Shown piece by piece: positions 36,697 through 43,937 of a stretch of 64,000 bases of DNA. The notes under the pieces were generated by a model. The model was given only the letters and a program-made list of their open reading frames with translations, had not been told where the DNA came from and did no database searches. Made by a program: the position numbers and the translations under genes. Every line of letters begins with the position of its first letter. Position 1 is the first letter of the stretch. Origin of the DNA: Pseudomonas chlororaphis (lineage in GTDB: Bacteria; Pseudomonadota; Gammaproteobacteria; Pseudomonadales; Pseudomonadaceae); assembly GCA_001023535.1 (NCBI GenBank), contig CP011020.1, forward strand, positions 248,001-312,000. Direction: 5' to 3'.

Positions 36697-36807
36697 ATGT
36701 CTAAAATGTACTATCACCTTTCTGCTATCAGTTCCTCCCACAGCTGCCCCGACAGCTGTTCCCGGGCCATTCTGGCCATCTTCAAAAGCAATATCTGGCG
36801 TCGCTAA
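36697..36807 (+). CDS. Possible 36-codon leader peptide upstream of anthranilate synthase
   Basis: ATG 36697 with ACTGGG just upstream encodes MSKMYYHLSAIS... rich in Ser and Cys, and ends SNIWRR followed by TAA. It has one Trp codon near the end, not the tandem Trp codons of classical trpL, so attenuation by tryptophan is uncertain. The 20-bp dyad at 36740-36759 lies inside it. It may be a chance frame. Confidence 0.3.
   Translation: MSKMYYHLSAISSSHSCPDSCSRAILAIFKSNIWRR
36740..36759. promoter_or_regulatory. 20-bp dyad, candidate LuxR-type operator
   Basis: ACAGCTG (36740-36746), CCCCGA, CAGCTGT (36753-36759): perfect 7-bp arms with total length 20, the same size as lux-type boxes. It lacks the CT-N12-AG of las/rhl boxes. 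It lies between the divergent operons and about 2.4 kb from the LuxR gene that ends the plus-strand unit. Alternatively it is a hairpin in the leader RNA. Confidence 0.4.
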
Positions 36808-37063
36808 TCCAGCGAAGACCAGCGCCTGTCTGCTGCCTGCCAGCAACATCCTGACTCTTCATCCTTGAACTCGAAGGCGTTCGCGCCTTGTGCCCTGCAC
36901 GTTGACTGGCCGCAATCCGTGGCCGGCCTGGTATTGCGCGCGGCATAAACAGCGTTCGTCCCGAACATTCAGGATATTCGTCCATTCCTATTTAAAGTGT
37001 TTACGCACTTTATATTTCCGTGGCGCTCTTTTAATGGAGTGCCTGAATCGCTGCACCTCGAAA

Positions 37064-38545
37064 ATGGTATTAACCGTGAACAGAAAATTAATTGACGTCA
37101 AAGTAACTCGCCGTGAAGAACGTCGACCCATGGACGCATTGGGTATATATGCAAGTGCCGCGGCTCAACGAGGTCGTGAGTCTGTCTTTATTCTTGAATC
37201 ACTCTCCGGCCCGAGCCGCGACCGCCGCGCGACGATCATCGGGCTCGACCCGCTCTTCGAAGTATGCATCGATGAAGGCCAGGCACAATTGCGCGGTTGC
37301 CCTGCGCTTTGCGAGCACCTGCGCGAGCACCTGCAACAAGACGGCGTGCAGATCGATCACGAACACAAGATCCACCTGCCGGACAGCGAGGCGGCTTGGA
37401 ACCTGCTGCGGGCCATCCAGGCGGCGTTCCAGCCGGCGGCCAATGCTCCTTCCAGCCTGGCGTTCTTCGGCTACTTTTCCTACGACTGCGTTCGCCTGAT
37501 CGAGCGGCTTCCCGACCTGGCCGAGCAAACCTACGACTACCCGCTCATCGCCCTGTCGGTCTACCAGACCCTGGTGTATCTGCACAGCAACGGCATCGTC
37601 GAAACCCTGATCAACAACCACCCCTTGTGGGCGGCCCGCACCGTGCAAGACTACCCCTTTCTGAGCGCCGCCGAGCCCGCGCAAACGCCGGAGTTGCCGG
37701 CGTACCCAGCGACCTTCGAGGAAACCCGCACGGTGTCCCCGGAGCAGTTTCACCAGCGCGTCGAAGTGGCGATGGAGCACATCCGCGCCGGTGACGTTTA
37801 CCAGATCCAGCTCGGCCATGAGATCCGCATTCGCTCGCAGGTCACACCGTTCGAGGTGTACCAGAACCTGAGGCTTCGCAACCCGTCGCCCTACATGTAC
37901 CTGGCCCACGTGGGCGGTATCGACCTGATCGGCGCCAGCCCCGAGCTGTTCGTCCGGATCAGGGACGACCTGATCGAGATGCGCCCGATCGCCGGCACCG
38001 TCGGCAAGAAACCCGGCGTGGACCCCACCGAACTGGTCCTGGAGCTGACGCGCTCGGAGAAGGAGCGCGCCGAGCACCTGATGCTCATCGACCTGTGCCG
38101 CAACGACATCGGCCGCGTCTGCCAGGCCGGCTCGCTGGAGGTCGATGAGTTCATGCTGGTGGAAGAGTATTCGCACCTCTATCACATGGTCTCGAACGTC
38201 CGCGGCCTGTTGCGTCCCGGGCTCGACGCCTACGACGTGATCAAGGCCTCGTTCCCCGCCGGCACCATGTCCGGCGCACCCAAGGTCCGGGCGATGGAAC
38301 TGATCGAGGGCATGGAAAGCAACCGCCGTGGCATCTACGCCGGGGCCCTGGGCCTGGTCGGTTTCGACGGCAGCGTCAACACCGCCTTGTGCATCCGCTC
38401 GACGGTCTTCGATGAAGGCACCTACCACCTGCGGGCCTCCGCCGGCGTGGTCGCCGACTCGGTCCCCGAGATGGAATGGAAAGAAACGTTGTACAAAATG
38501 GGTTCCGTGTACCGAGCGGTAACCGGACAGGAGATCGGACTGTGA
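37064..38545 (+). CDS. Anthranilate synthase component I (TrpE/PhnA-like)
   Basis: About 493 residues from ATG 37064 (ATG 37034, GTG 37076 and ATG 37131 are alternatives; none has a good Shine-Dalgarno). Chorismate-binding domain: RPIAGTVGKK (PIAGT as in anthranilate synthases, not PIKGT of ADC synthases), ELTRSEKERAEHLMLIDLCR and KASFPAGTMSGAPKVRAMEL. The N-terminal segment FILESLSG stands where TrpE proteins have the LLES tryptophan-sensing motif, so feedback control may differ. It converts chorismate and ammonia to anthranilate. The gene heads a three-gene plus-strand unit with its amidotransferase and a LuxR regulator and lacks other trp genes, so it looks like a pathway-specific copy, not the housekeeping one. 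Confidence 0.87.
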   Translation: MVLTVNRKLIDVKVTRREERRPMDALGIYASAAAQRGRESVFILESLSGPSRDRRATIIGLDPLFEVCIDEGQAQLRGCPALCEHLREHLQQDGVQIDHEHKIHLPDSEAAWNLLRAIQAAFQPAANAPSSLAFFGYFSYDCVRLIERLPDLAEQTYDYPLIALSVYQTLVYLHSNGIVETLINNHPLWAARTVQDYPFLSAAEPAQTPELPAYPATFEETRTVSPEQFHQRVEVAMEHIRAGDVYQIQLGHEIRIRSQVTPFEVYQNLRLRNPSPYMYLAHVGGIDLIGASPELFVRIRDDLIEMRPIAGTVGKKPGVDPTELVLELTRSEKERAEHLMLIDLCRNDIGRVCQAGSLEVDEFMLVEEYSHLYHMVSNVRGLLRPGLDAYDVIKASFPAGTMSGAPKVRAMELIEGMESNRRGIYAGALGLVGFDGSVNTALCIRSTVFDEGTYHLRASAGVVADSVPEMEWKETLYKMGSVYRAVTGQEIGL

Positions 38546-39126
38546 AAGTATTCCTCATCGACGCCTATGACAGCTTCGTCTTCATCATCAGCCAATACCT
38601 GGAACAATTGGGGCTGGAAACCCGCGTCGAGCGTCACGACGTGCCAGACCTTCTCCAGCGCATCGAGGCGTTCTCCCCGGATTTCTGCGTGCTGGGCCCT
38701 GGCCCTGGGCATCCGGCCGATGTCGGTTACATAGAGGTGATCAATCATTTCCAGGGACGCCTGCCGCTGCTGGGCGTCTGCCTGGGCCACCAGGCCATCG
38801 GCCTGGCCTTCGGCGCCCAGGTGTGCAGGGCCCCGCACGTGATGCACGGCAAGGTGAGCACGATCGAGAACGACGGCAAGGGCGTCTATGACCACACCGA
38901 TGCACGTGCCATACAAGCCACTCGTTATCATTCGTTGATGATCAGCGACCAGCAACTGCCCGATTGCCTGGAAGTGACGTCCAGGTCCACGGACGATGGC
39001 TATGTCATGGGCGTGCGCCATCGTCACCTGTCGGTGGAAGGGGTGCAGTTCCACCCGGAGAGCATCCTGACCGAAAACGGCCTGGACCTGTTCCGCAGCT
39101 TCATCAAGTGTTACGTGCGCCAGTGA
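38542..39126 (+). CDS. Anthranilate synthase component II, glutamine amidotransferase (TrpG/PhnB-like)
   Basis: 194 residues from GTG 38542, which overlaps the component I stop (GTGA), so translation is coupled. Class I amidotransferase triad: Cys in LGVCLGHQAIG, and His and Glu in VEGVQFHPESIL. The oxyanion loop is LGPGPGHPADVG. It supplies ammonia from glutamine to component I. Length is normal for TrpG (about 190-200). Confidence 0.9.
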   Translation: MKVFLIDAYDSFVFIISQYLEQLGLETRVERHDVPDLLQRIEAFSPDFCVLGPGPGHPADVGYIEVINHFQGRLPLLGVCLGHQAIGLAFGAQVCRAPHVMHGKVSTIENDGKGVYDHTDARAIQATRYHSLMISDQQLPDCLEVTSRSTDDGYVMGVRHRHLSVEGVQFHPESILTENGLDLFRSFIKCYVRQ

Positions 39127-39203
39127 TCCGCTCGAAGGGGCACGCGCCCCTTCTTCCCGTGCTGCAGCCGTTTCATTCCCGCTATGACAAGAGCGACTCG
39201 TTT

Positions 39204-40004
39204 ATGGACAAACACAACTCCCCCCGGCCGCCGGCCGGGCGTACCGCACCGCTGGCCGCCTTCATGAATCTCGCCAAGGATGCCCACCGTTGCGATTGGG
39301 AGCGCCAGTTGAACAAAGTGCTGCGCCAACTCGGCTTCAGCAGCTACCTCATCAGCCTGGGCCCGGCGACGCCGAGGGACACCGACCCGCTCGCCGGCCT
39401 CATTACCACCTTTCCCAAACGCTGGCTGGACCATTATCGCGGCGACGGGCTGATCGACATCGACCCGATACTCAGGCATTGCCGACGCGAGCTGGTGCCG
39501 TTTTTCTGGGACCGCGAACGCCGGCGTGCTCGGGGGCGCTCCCGGCACTTCTGGCAGCAGCGCGAGCTCTATGGCCTGCGCAGCGGCCTGAGCATTCCGC
39601 TGCGCTACGAACTGCTCAGGGGGACATTGAGCGTGGCCCTCGATGACACCGACATCACCGAGCCGGACGCGTTTTCCAACCCCGCCGTCTACCAACTGTT
39701 CATGCTCATCCCCTACCTGCTCGCCGGGATGAGCCATCAGTTGCGCGGGCCGGCCCCTCCCCGCCAGGACCTGACGCCCAAGGAACTGGACTGTCTGTAT
39801 TGGGCCAGCGCCGGCAAGACCACCTGGGAAATCAGCCACATCCTGACGTGTTCGGAACGGACCATCGACTTCCACCTGCTCAACGCCCGACGCAAGCTCG
39901 GCTCGGTGAACCGCCAACAGGCCGTCGGTGCAGCGGCGGCCTTCGGACTGGTCATGCCGACGGTTACCCCAGCGGTGCACGCGTTGAAAAAAACCACTCA
40001 CTGA
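39204..40004 (+). CDS. LuxR-type transcription factor with autoinducer-binding domain
   Basis: 266 residues from ATG 39204, 77 bp after the amidotransferase stop. The N-terminal autoinducer-binding domain keeps the acyl-HSL pocket residues in register: WLDHY (Trp57/Tyr61 in TraR numbering), IDIDP (Asp70/Pro71), FFWD (Trp85) and YGLRSGLSIPL (Gly113 equivalent). The C-terminal LuxR helix-turn-helix reads LTPKELDCLYWASAGKTTWE then CSERTIDFHLLNARRKLG. There is no ordinary luxI next to it; the nearest LuxI-fold protein is the FeeM-like enzyme at 34506-35051. It probably controls the two divergent operons. The stop codon lies within a terminator hairpin. Confidence 0.88.
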   Translation: MDKHNSPRPPAGRTAPLAAFMNLAKDAHRCDWERQLNKVLRQLGFSSYLISLGPATPRDTDPLAGLITTFPKRWLDHYRGDGLIDIDPILRHCRRELVPFFWDRERRRARGRSRHFWQQRELYGLRSGLSIPLRYELLRGTLSVALDDTDITEPDAFSNPAVYQLFMLIPYLLAGMSHQLRGPAPPRQDLTPKELDCLYWASAGKTTWEISHILTCSERTIDFHLLNARRKLGSVNRQQAVGAAAAFGLVMPTVTPAVHALKKTTH

Positions 40005-40014
40005 GTGGTTTTTT
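39987..40014. terminator. Strong bidirectional intrinsic terminator
   Basis: A7, then ACCACTCA / TGAGTGGT stem, then T6. The stem overlaps the last codons and the TGA of the luxR gene. It separates the anthranilate/LuxR unit from the KaiC-like unit. Confidence 0.85.
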
Positions 40015-40183
40015 CCGAACCTGCACGTTGAAACCTCCCCTCGCTTTCCGCGAACTCTTCACAGTCCCGGCAGTCTCCATGCATATCCATAAACATTGAG
40101 CCGTAAATCCGTGTGGCAGGGTTACACTACAACCTTTGCATACGAGACGCGCCGTGAATGAGCGGCGCACCATCCGAATCTCG

Positions 40184-41599
40184 ATGAAGATCAGCGCAGA
40201 GGGACCAGAGTTGAAACAGCTTAAACGCCTTGAGAGCGGGATTGATGGCCTCGATACGCTGTTGAAGGGAGGCCTCATCGCCGGCTCGTCCTACATCATT
40301 CAAGGGCGGCCAGGGTCGGGCAAGACCATCCTGGCAAACCAGATCGGCTTCAACCATATCGACCATGGCGGCCGCGTGCTTTTCGCCACGTTGCTGGCCG
40401 AACCCCATGACCGGCTCTTCCAGTTCCTGTCCACGCTGACCTTCTACAAAAAGGAAGAGGTCAACCAAAACATCCAGTTCGTCAGCGCGTTCGATACGCT
40501 GGAAAACGAAGGGCTGGACGAAGTGGTCAAGCTGTTGCGCCGGGAAATCAGCCGGCAGAAATCCAGCCTGCTGATCCTCGATGGCTTGCTCAACGCCCGC
40601 TCGAAAGCGGAAACGCCATTGGACACCAAGCAGTTCATCTCCGAGCTGCAAGGGCATGCAGCCTTTGCCGGCTGCACCGTACTGTTCCTCACCAGTTCCC
40701 AGCTCGACGACGGCAGCCCCGAACACACCATGGTCGACGGTGTCATCGAAATGGGCGAAGAGATCATCGACTGCAAATCCGTTCGCCGGATAAAACTGCG
40801 CAAGACCCGCGGCAGCGGCGCGATCACCGGTCCCCACGAATTCGAGATCACCGAGAAAGGCATCACCATCTACCCTCGCATCGAAAGTGTCCTGACCCAC
40901 CCCGCCCTCAGGGACAGCGACCACATGGAGACGATCAGCAGCGGAATTCCATCGCTGGACACGCAGATCGGCGGTGGGCTGATGACGTCGTCGGTCACGC
41001 TGATCATGGGCCCGTCCGGTGCGGGCAAAACCTCCGTCGGCGCGCAATTCCTGGCCGGCTCCACCCCCCAGGAACCAGGCCTGTATTTTGGCTTCCACGA
41101 ATCTCCGCAACGCATGCGCATGAAGGCCAGGGCGCTCGGCCACGATTTTGCCGGGATGGAAGAAACCGGGGCATTGCACCTGGTGTGGAACTCCGCTTCG
41201 ACGGGCCTGATCGACCGCGTGGCGTACGAACTGCTCGCCCTCGTCGAGCAGAAGCGAATCAGGCGTGTGTTCCTCGACAGCCTGGTGGCCATGGGCAGGG
41301 TCGCCGTCGATCAAACACGCGTGCTCGAAGTCTTCACCGCCGTGCTGGGCGAATTGCGCTCTCGCGGGGTGACGGTCATCGCGTCGTGGGAAATCCAGCG
41401 CATGTTCAGTGATCAGTTCGTCCTGGCAGTGCCCGAACTTTCCAGCGTGATGGATAACCTGTTACTCATCCAGTTCGGACGCAACGGTACTGAACTTCAA
41501 CGGCAACTCTCGATTCTCAAGATCAGGGATAACCCCTATGACCTCTCGTTGCTTGAGGTGGTCATGGGCAATGCCGGAATCGTCGTCAGAAAGGTCTGA
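40184..41599 (+). CDS. KaiC-like double RecA-fold ATPase
   Basis: 471 residues from ATG 40184 (GTG 40154 possible). Two KaiC domains: CI with Walker A QGRPGSGKT and CII with GPSGAGKT (about residue 280). By manual alignment, the catalytic Glu pair of KaiC is lost in CI (LLAEPHD) and half kept in CII (FHESPQ), and the KaiC phosphosites S431/T432 align with Ser420-Ser421 (ELSSVMDN). CII may therefore autophosphorylate. KaiC homologues outside cyanobacteria have roles in stress or signalling, usually with receivers or kinases. Here a stand-alone receiver and an HD hydrolase follow, but there is no KaiA or KaiB. Confidence 0.85.
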   Translation: MKISAEGPELKQLKRLESGIDGLDTLLKGGLIAGSSYIIQGRPGSGKTILANQIGFNHIDHGGRVLFATLLAEPHDRLFQFLSTLTFYKKEEVNQNIQFVSAFDTLENEGLDEVVKLLRREISRQKSSLLILDGLLNARSKAETPLDTKQFISELQGHAAFAGCTVLFLTSSQLDDGSPEHTMVDGVIEMGEEIIDCKSVRRIKLRKTRGSGAITGPHEFEITEKGITIYPRIESVLTHPALRDSDHMETISSGIPSLDTQIGGGLMTSSVTLIMGPSGAGKTSVGAQFLAGSTPQEPGLYFGFHESPQRMRMKARALGHDFAGMEETGALHLVWNSASTGLIDRVAYELLALVEQKRIRRVFLDSLVAMGRVAVDQTRVLEVFTAVLGELRSRGVTVIASWEIQRMFSDQFVLAVPELSSVMDNLLLIQFGRNGTELQRQLSILKIRDNPYDLSLLEVVMGNAGIVVRKV

Positions 41600-41682
41600 A
41601 AAATGCGAGTGGCAACGAGCTGGCGATCAACGCATGTGTTTCGCTCCAGGTTTCGAGGGTGGCCTTGGCGCGTGGTTGAAAA

Positions 41683-42045
41683 ATGAAGACGATCCTGATT
41701 ATCGATGATGAGTACTTGATCGCCGACATCCTCAGCTTTGCCCTTGAGGACGAAGGGTTTGCTGCGATTACCGCGGGTAGCGCGGTCAAGGCACTGGAAA
41801 TCCTGGAAAGGGAACGGCCGGACTTGATCATCACGGACTTCATGATGCCGGCCATGACCGGGATCGAGTTTGCCGAGTCCGTTAAAAACAGAGCGCACCT
41901 CACCGCCATACCGATCATATTGATGAGCGGTGCACAGGCTCACCTGGGGTTGGAGCGTGCCGATCTGTTTGCCCGTGTCGTCGCCAAGCCTTTTGAGATC
42001 GACGGCATCATCTCCATCGTAAAATCCCTGGTGACACTGGATTGA
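41683..42045 (+). CDS. Stand-alone response-regulator receiver
   Basis: 120 residues: a single receiver domain with acidic pair IIDDEYL, phospho-acceptor Asp in LIITDFMMP, Ser in LMSGA and Lys in VAKPF. There is no output domain, so it passes a signal by protein contact. It lies 83 bp after the KaiC-like gene, its natural partner, and overlaps the next gene by 4 bp. Confidence 0.87.
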   Translation: MKTILIIDDEYLIADILSFALEDEGFAAITAGSAVKALEILERERPDLIITDFMMPAMTGIEFAESVKNRAHLTAIPIILMSGAQAHLGLERADLFARVVAKPFEIDGIISIVKSLVTLD

Positions 42046-42713
42046 AGCCGCCATCGACTTCTGGTCAGGCAAGCGCCGAGCCCGACGTGTCCGAGCGTTT
42101 GGGTTTTGCCGCCTGGGCCCGTGTCTGGGCGCAGCTTGGAGTCGAATGCGCGTCGCGCCAGACGCACGAAGCGCTCATTCGCCACTACCGCGAACCGCAC
42201 CGCGCGTACCACAGTTGCCAGCATCTGGAGGAATGCCTTCAAGTGCGCGATTGCGTGGACGCAGCCTGTCAGGCCCCTGCCGAGGTTGACCTCGCCTTGT
42301 GGTTCCACGACGCGATCTACGACCCTCTTCGCCACGACAACGAACTGCGCAGCGCGCAATGGCTGGACACGGTGGCACGCGATAGCGGTCTGGACGAAGC
42401 CACCCGACGCAGGCTTCAAGACCTGATCATGGTGACGCGACACGACGGCGCCCCCGCGACGGTCGACGAAGCGGTGCTGGTGGACACGGACCTGGCGATC
42501 CTTGGCGCCCCGTTCGAGCGCTTCGAGGAATACGACCAACAAGTGCGGCGCGAATACCGCCATGTGCCCTCGTTTTTATACCGCCGGAAGCGGCGCCAAG
42601 TCCTGGAGGGGTTTCTGGCGCGCGAGCGCATCTACACCAACGCGGCGTACTTCGATGCGTTCGAGCAGCAGGCACGGGCCAATCTGGCGCGCGCCATCGG
42701 CCGTCTCGCTTGA
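42042..42713 (+). CDS. HD-domain metal-dependent hydrolase
   Basis: 223 residues from TTG 42042, overlapping the receiver stop (TTGA); GTG 42087 is an alternative. Metal-binding pattern: YHSCQH, WFHDAIYDP (HD) and VDTDLAILG. It matches the family of predicted HD phosphohydrolases often mis-annotated by similarity to a eukaryotic receptor. The substrate, possibly a nucleotide, is unknown. Coupling to the receiver suggests regulation by the KaiC-like pair. Confidence 0.75.
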   Translation: MKPPSTSGQASAEPDVSERLGFAAWARVWAQLGVECASRQTHEALIRHYREPHRAYHSCQHLEECLQVRDCVDAACQAPAEVDLALWFHDAIYDPLRHDNELRSAQWLDTVARDSGLDEATRRRLQDLIMVTRHDGAPATVDEAVLVDTDLAILGAPFERFEEYDQQVRREYRHVPSFLYRRKRRQVLEGFLARERIYTNAAYFDAFEQQARANLARAIGRLA

Positions 42714-43180
42714 GGGTTGTCCCACGGACAGCAGCGCCGCGGCAAGACGAAGATGCCGGAACGACGCCAACACGCTTTGTCTTTGATCGCCAGCATACTC
42801 ACGCTCCATGCATACGGGATTACTCACACAACAACCTGATAACTAGCACTTTAATGGCCATGCAACTTCAAGCGTGAAAGACGCCTGGCCAGGATATTGA
42901 TGCCCCTCCCCCTGCCTCGTTCCATAGCACACTTGTACTATGGCGCCAGGCCTATCTCCCCCCCTAAGCTGTAAAGGCTCCGCAACGCGCTGCCAAACAG
43001 TCAACCGCGTATAAAAACCAATCAACGCACTGATGATCGTGGCGCGCGGTGCTGCGCGATTAAAACGTTAGGTCGGGCAAATTCGATTAATCACAATCGA
43101 TGCCAGGTTCGCACGCCTGGCGTAACTTGAACGCCTACCCGGTTCAAATGGAAAGGCTGGCAATCACTAAGGTAAGTATT
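42714..43180. promoter_or_regulatory. 467-bp intergenic region before the lipoprotein gene
   Basis: Lower GC than flanking genes. It contains dyad site 1 (42922-42943), C-rich runs (42949-42963) and AT-rich stretches near 43050-43100. No gene is seen. Confidence 0.5.
42922..42943. promoter_or_regulatory. Dyad motif site 1 (CCATAG-N10-CTATGG)
   Basis: Perfect 6-bp arms around CACACTTGTA. The inner 16 bases (TAGCACACTTGTACTA, 42925-42940) recur exactly at 46346-46361. It lies 238 bp before the lipoprotein start. Candidate binding site for the nearby response regulator. Confidence 0.6.
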
Positions 43181-43678
43181 ATGTCCCTCACGTATGGAAA
43201 AACATTAAAGAACGGAATAGCCCTGTGCGTGTTGGTCGGCGCCCTCCACGGTTGCGCCAACACCGGTGACTTGATGAGTTCGATGAACTCCTTGAACTCG
43301 GGCGCTAATAAATATGACATTGCTTACCTCAAGCAAAAGATCACGCCGGGCAAGACAACAAAAAATCAGATCAATCAAATGTTTGGCGCTCCGAGCAGTG
43401 AAGAGCTCAACTCGACCAGTACCAGCAACGAGTCGAACTGGACATACGAAAAGAGCGAAGAGGGTCTGGATAAGTACATGAAGCTGGCCCATAAATACGT
43501 TTCCACCGAAACCAGCTTGAAAATGTACGACACCTCGGCGCAGCTCTCGAAAGCCCAAGGCGTGGCCAATGATGTCACCAGCGTGACCGGCAACAAGAAG
43601 CCACAGAGCCAAAGCCAAGGTTCGACCTTGATCATCTACTTCATCGACGATGTCGTGAAGTACTACCGGGTCTATTAA
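43181..43678 (+). CDS. Lipoprotein with BamE/SmpA-like domain
   Basis: 165 residues from ATG 43181 with AAGG upstream. Signal peptide GIALCVLVGALHGC ends in a lipobox (LHGC), so mature Cys is about residue 23. ITPGKTTKNQINQMFGAP, later NWTYEKSEEG and IIYFIDDVVKYYRVY, follow the SmpA/OmlA (BamE) pattern: a short helix pair, then a sheet. It is not the housekeeping bamE by context. Codon use and GC are lower than its neighbours, suggesting an acquired gene. Function unknown; outer-membrane location likely. Confidence 0.68.
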   Translation: MSLTYGKTLKNGIALCVLVGALHGCANTGDLMSSMNSLNSGANKYDIAYLKQKITPGKTTKNQINQMFGAPSSEELNSTSTSNESNWTYEKSEEGLDKYMKLAHKYVSTETSLKMYDTSAQLSKAQGVANDVTSVTGNKKPQSQSQGSTLIIYFIDDVVKYYRVY

Positions 43679-43688
43679 GGAGTGATCT

Positions 43689-43709
43689 GTTCGGGCCCCG
43701 CCCCCGAAC
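43689..43709 (+). terminator. Stem-loop after lipoprotein gene
   Basis: GTTCGGG / CCCGAAC, 7-bp stem, beginning 11 bp after the stop. There is no T run, so termination is only likely by position. Confidence 0.4.
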
Positions 43710-43937
43710 GACCGGTATCCGTCAGCACCCTCATCGAACGTTGGGGACGGCGAACCTGCCGTCTCCCACTGCACACCTGGCAGCCGAACCACTGGCCAGC
43801 CTCCCCCGACCAGTCCGGGTCATGACGCCGGCTGTCCATCCGCGGCCCCGTGCGCCTACCTGCATCGACCATGGCTAAACCATAATGCCGAGCATCGCCG
43901 AACGCACCTGTCGATGTTCATGAGGGGATCAAGGCCA

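Larger units (their letters stand above)
36413..37063. promoter_or_regulatory. 650-bp divergent control region
   Basis: Intergenic region between the ligase operon and the anthranilate synthase genes. It is clearly more AT-rich than its flanks (for example 36460-36600 and 36990-37110). It contains a 20-bp perfect-arm dyad (36740-36759) and a possible 36-codon leader frame (36697-36807). No convincing sigma-70 hexamers could be fixed by eye. A long leader on the anthranilate synthase side fits post-initiation or receptor control. Confidence 0.5.

Noticed and set aside
36782..36985. Minus-strand frame in the divergent control region
   Set aside because: No ribosome binding site, and the translated protein has no recognisable features.
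37064..38545. Aminodeoxychorismate synthase (PabB)
   Set aside because: Motif is PIAGT, not the PIKGT with the catalytic Lys of PabB.
37064..39126. Housekeeping trpEG
   Set aside because: No trpD or trpC follows, the unit ends with luxR and a terminator, and the divergent partner is a ligase operon.
40184..41599. True circadian clock kaiC
   Set aside because: No kaiA or kaiB nearby and the CI catalytic Glu pair is missing; KaiC-like signalling ATPase is safer.
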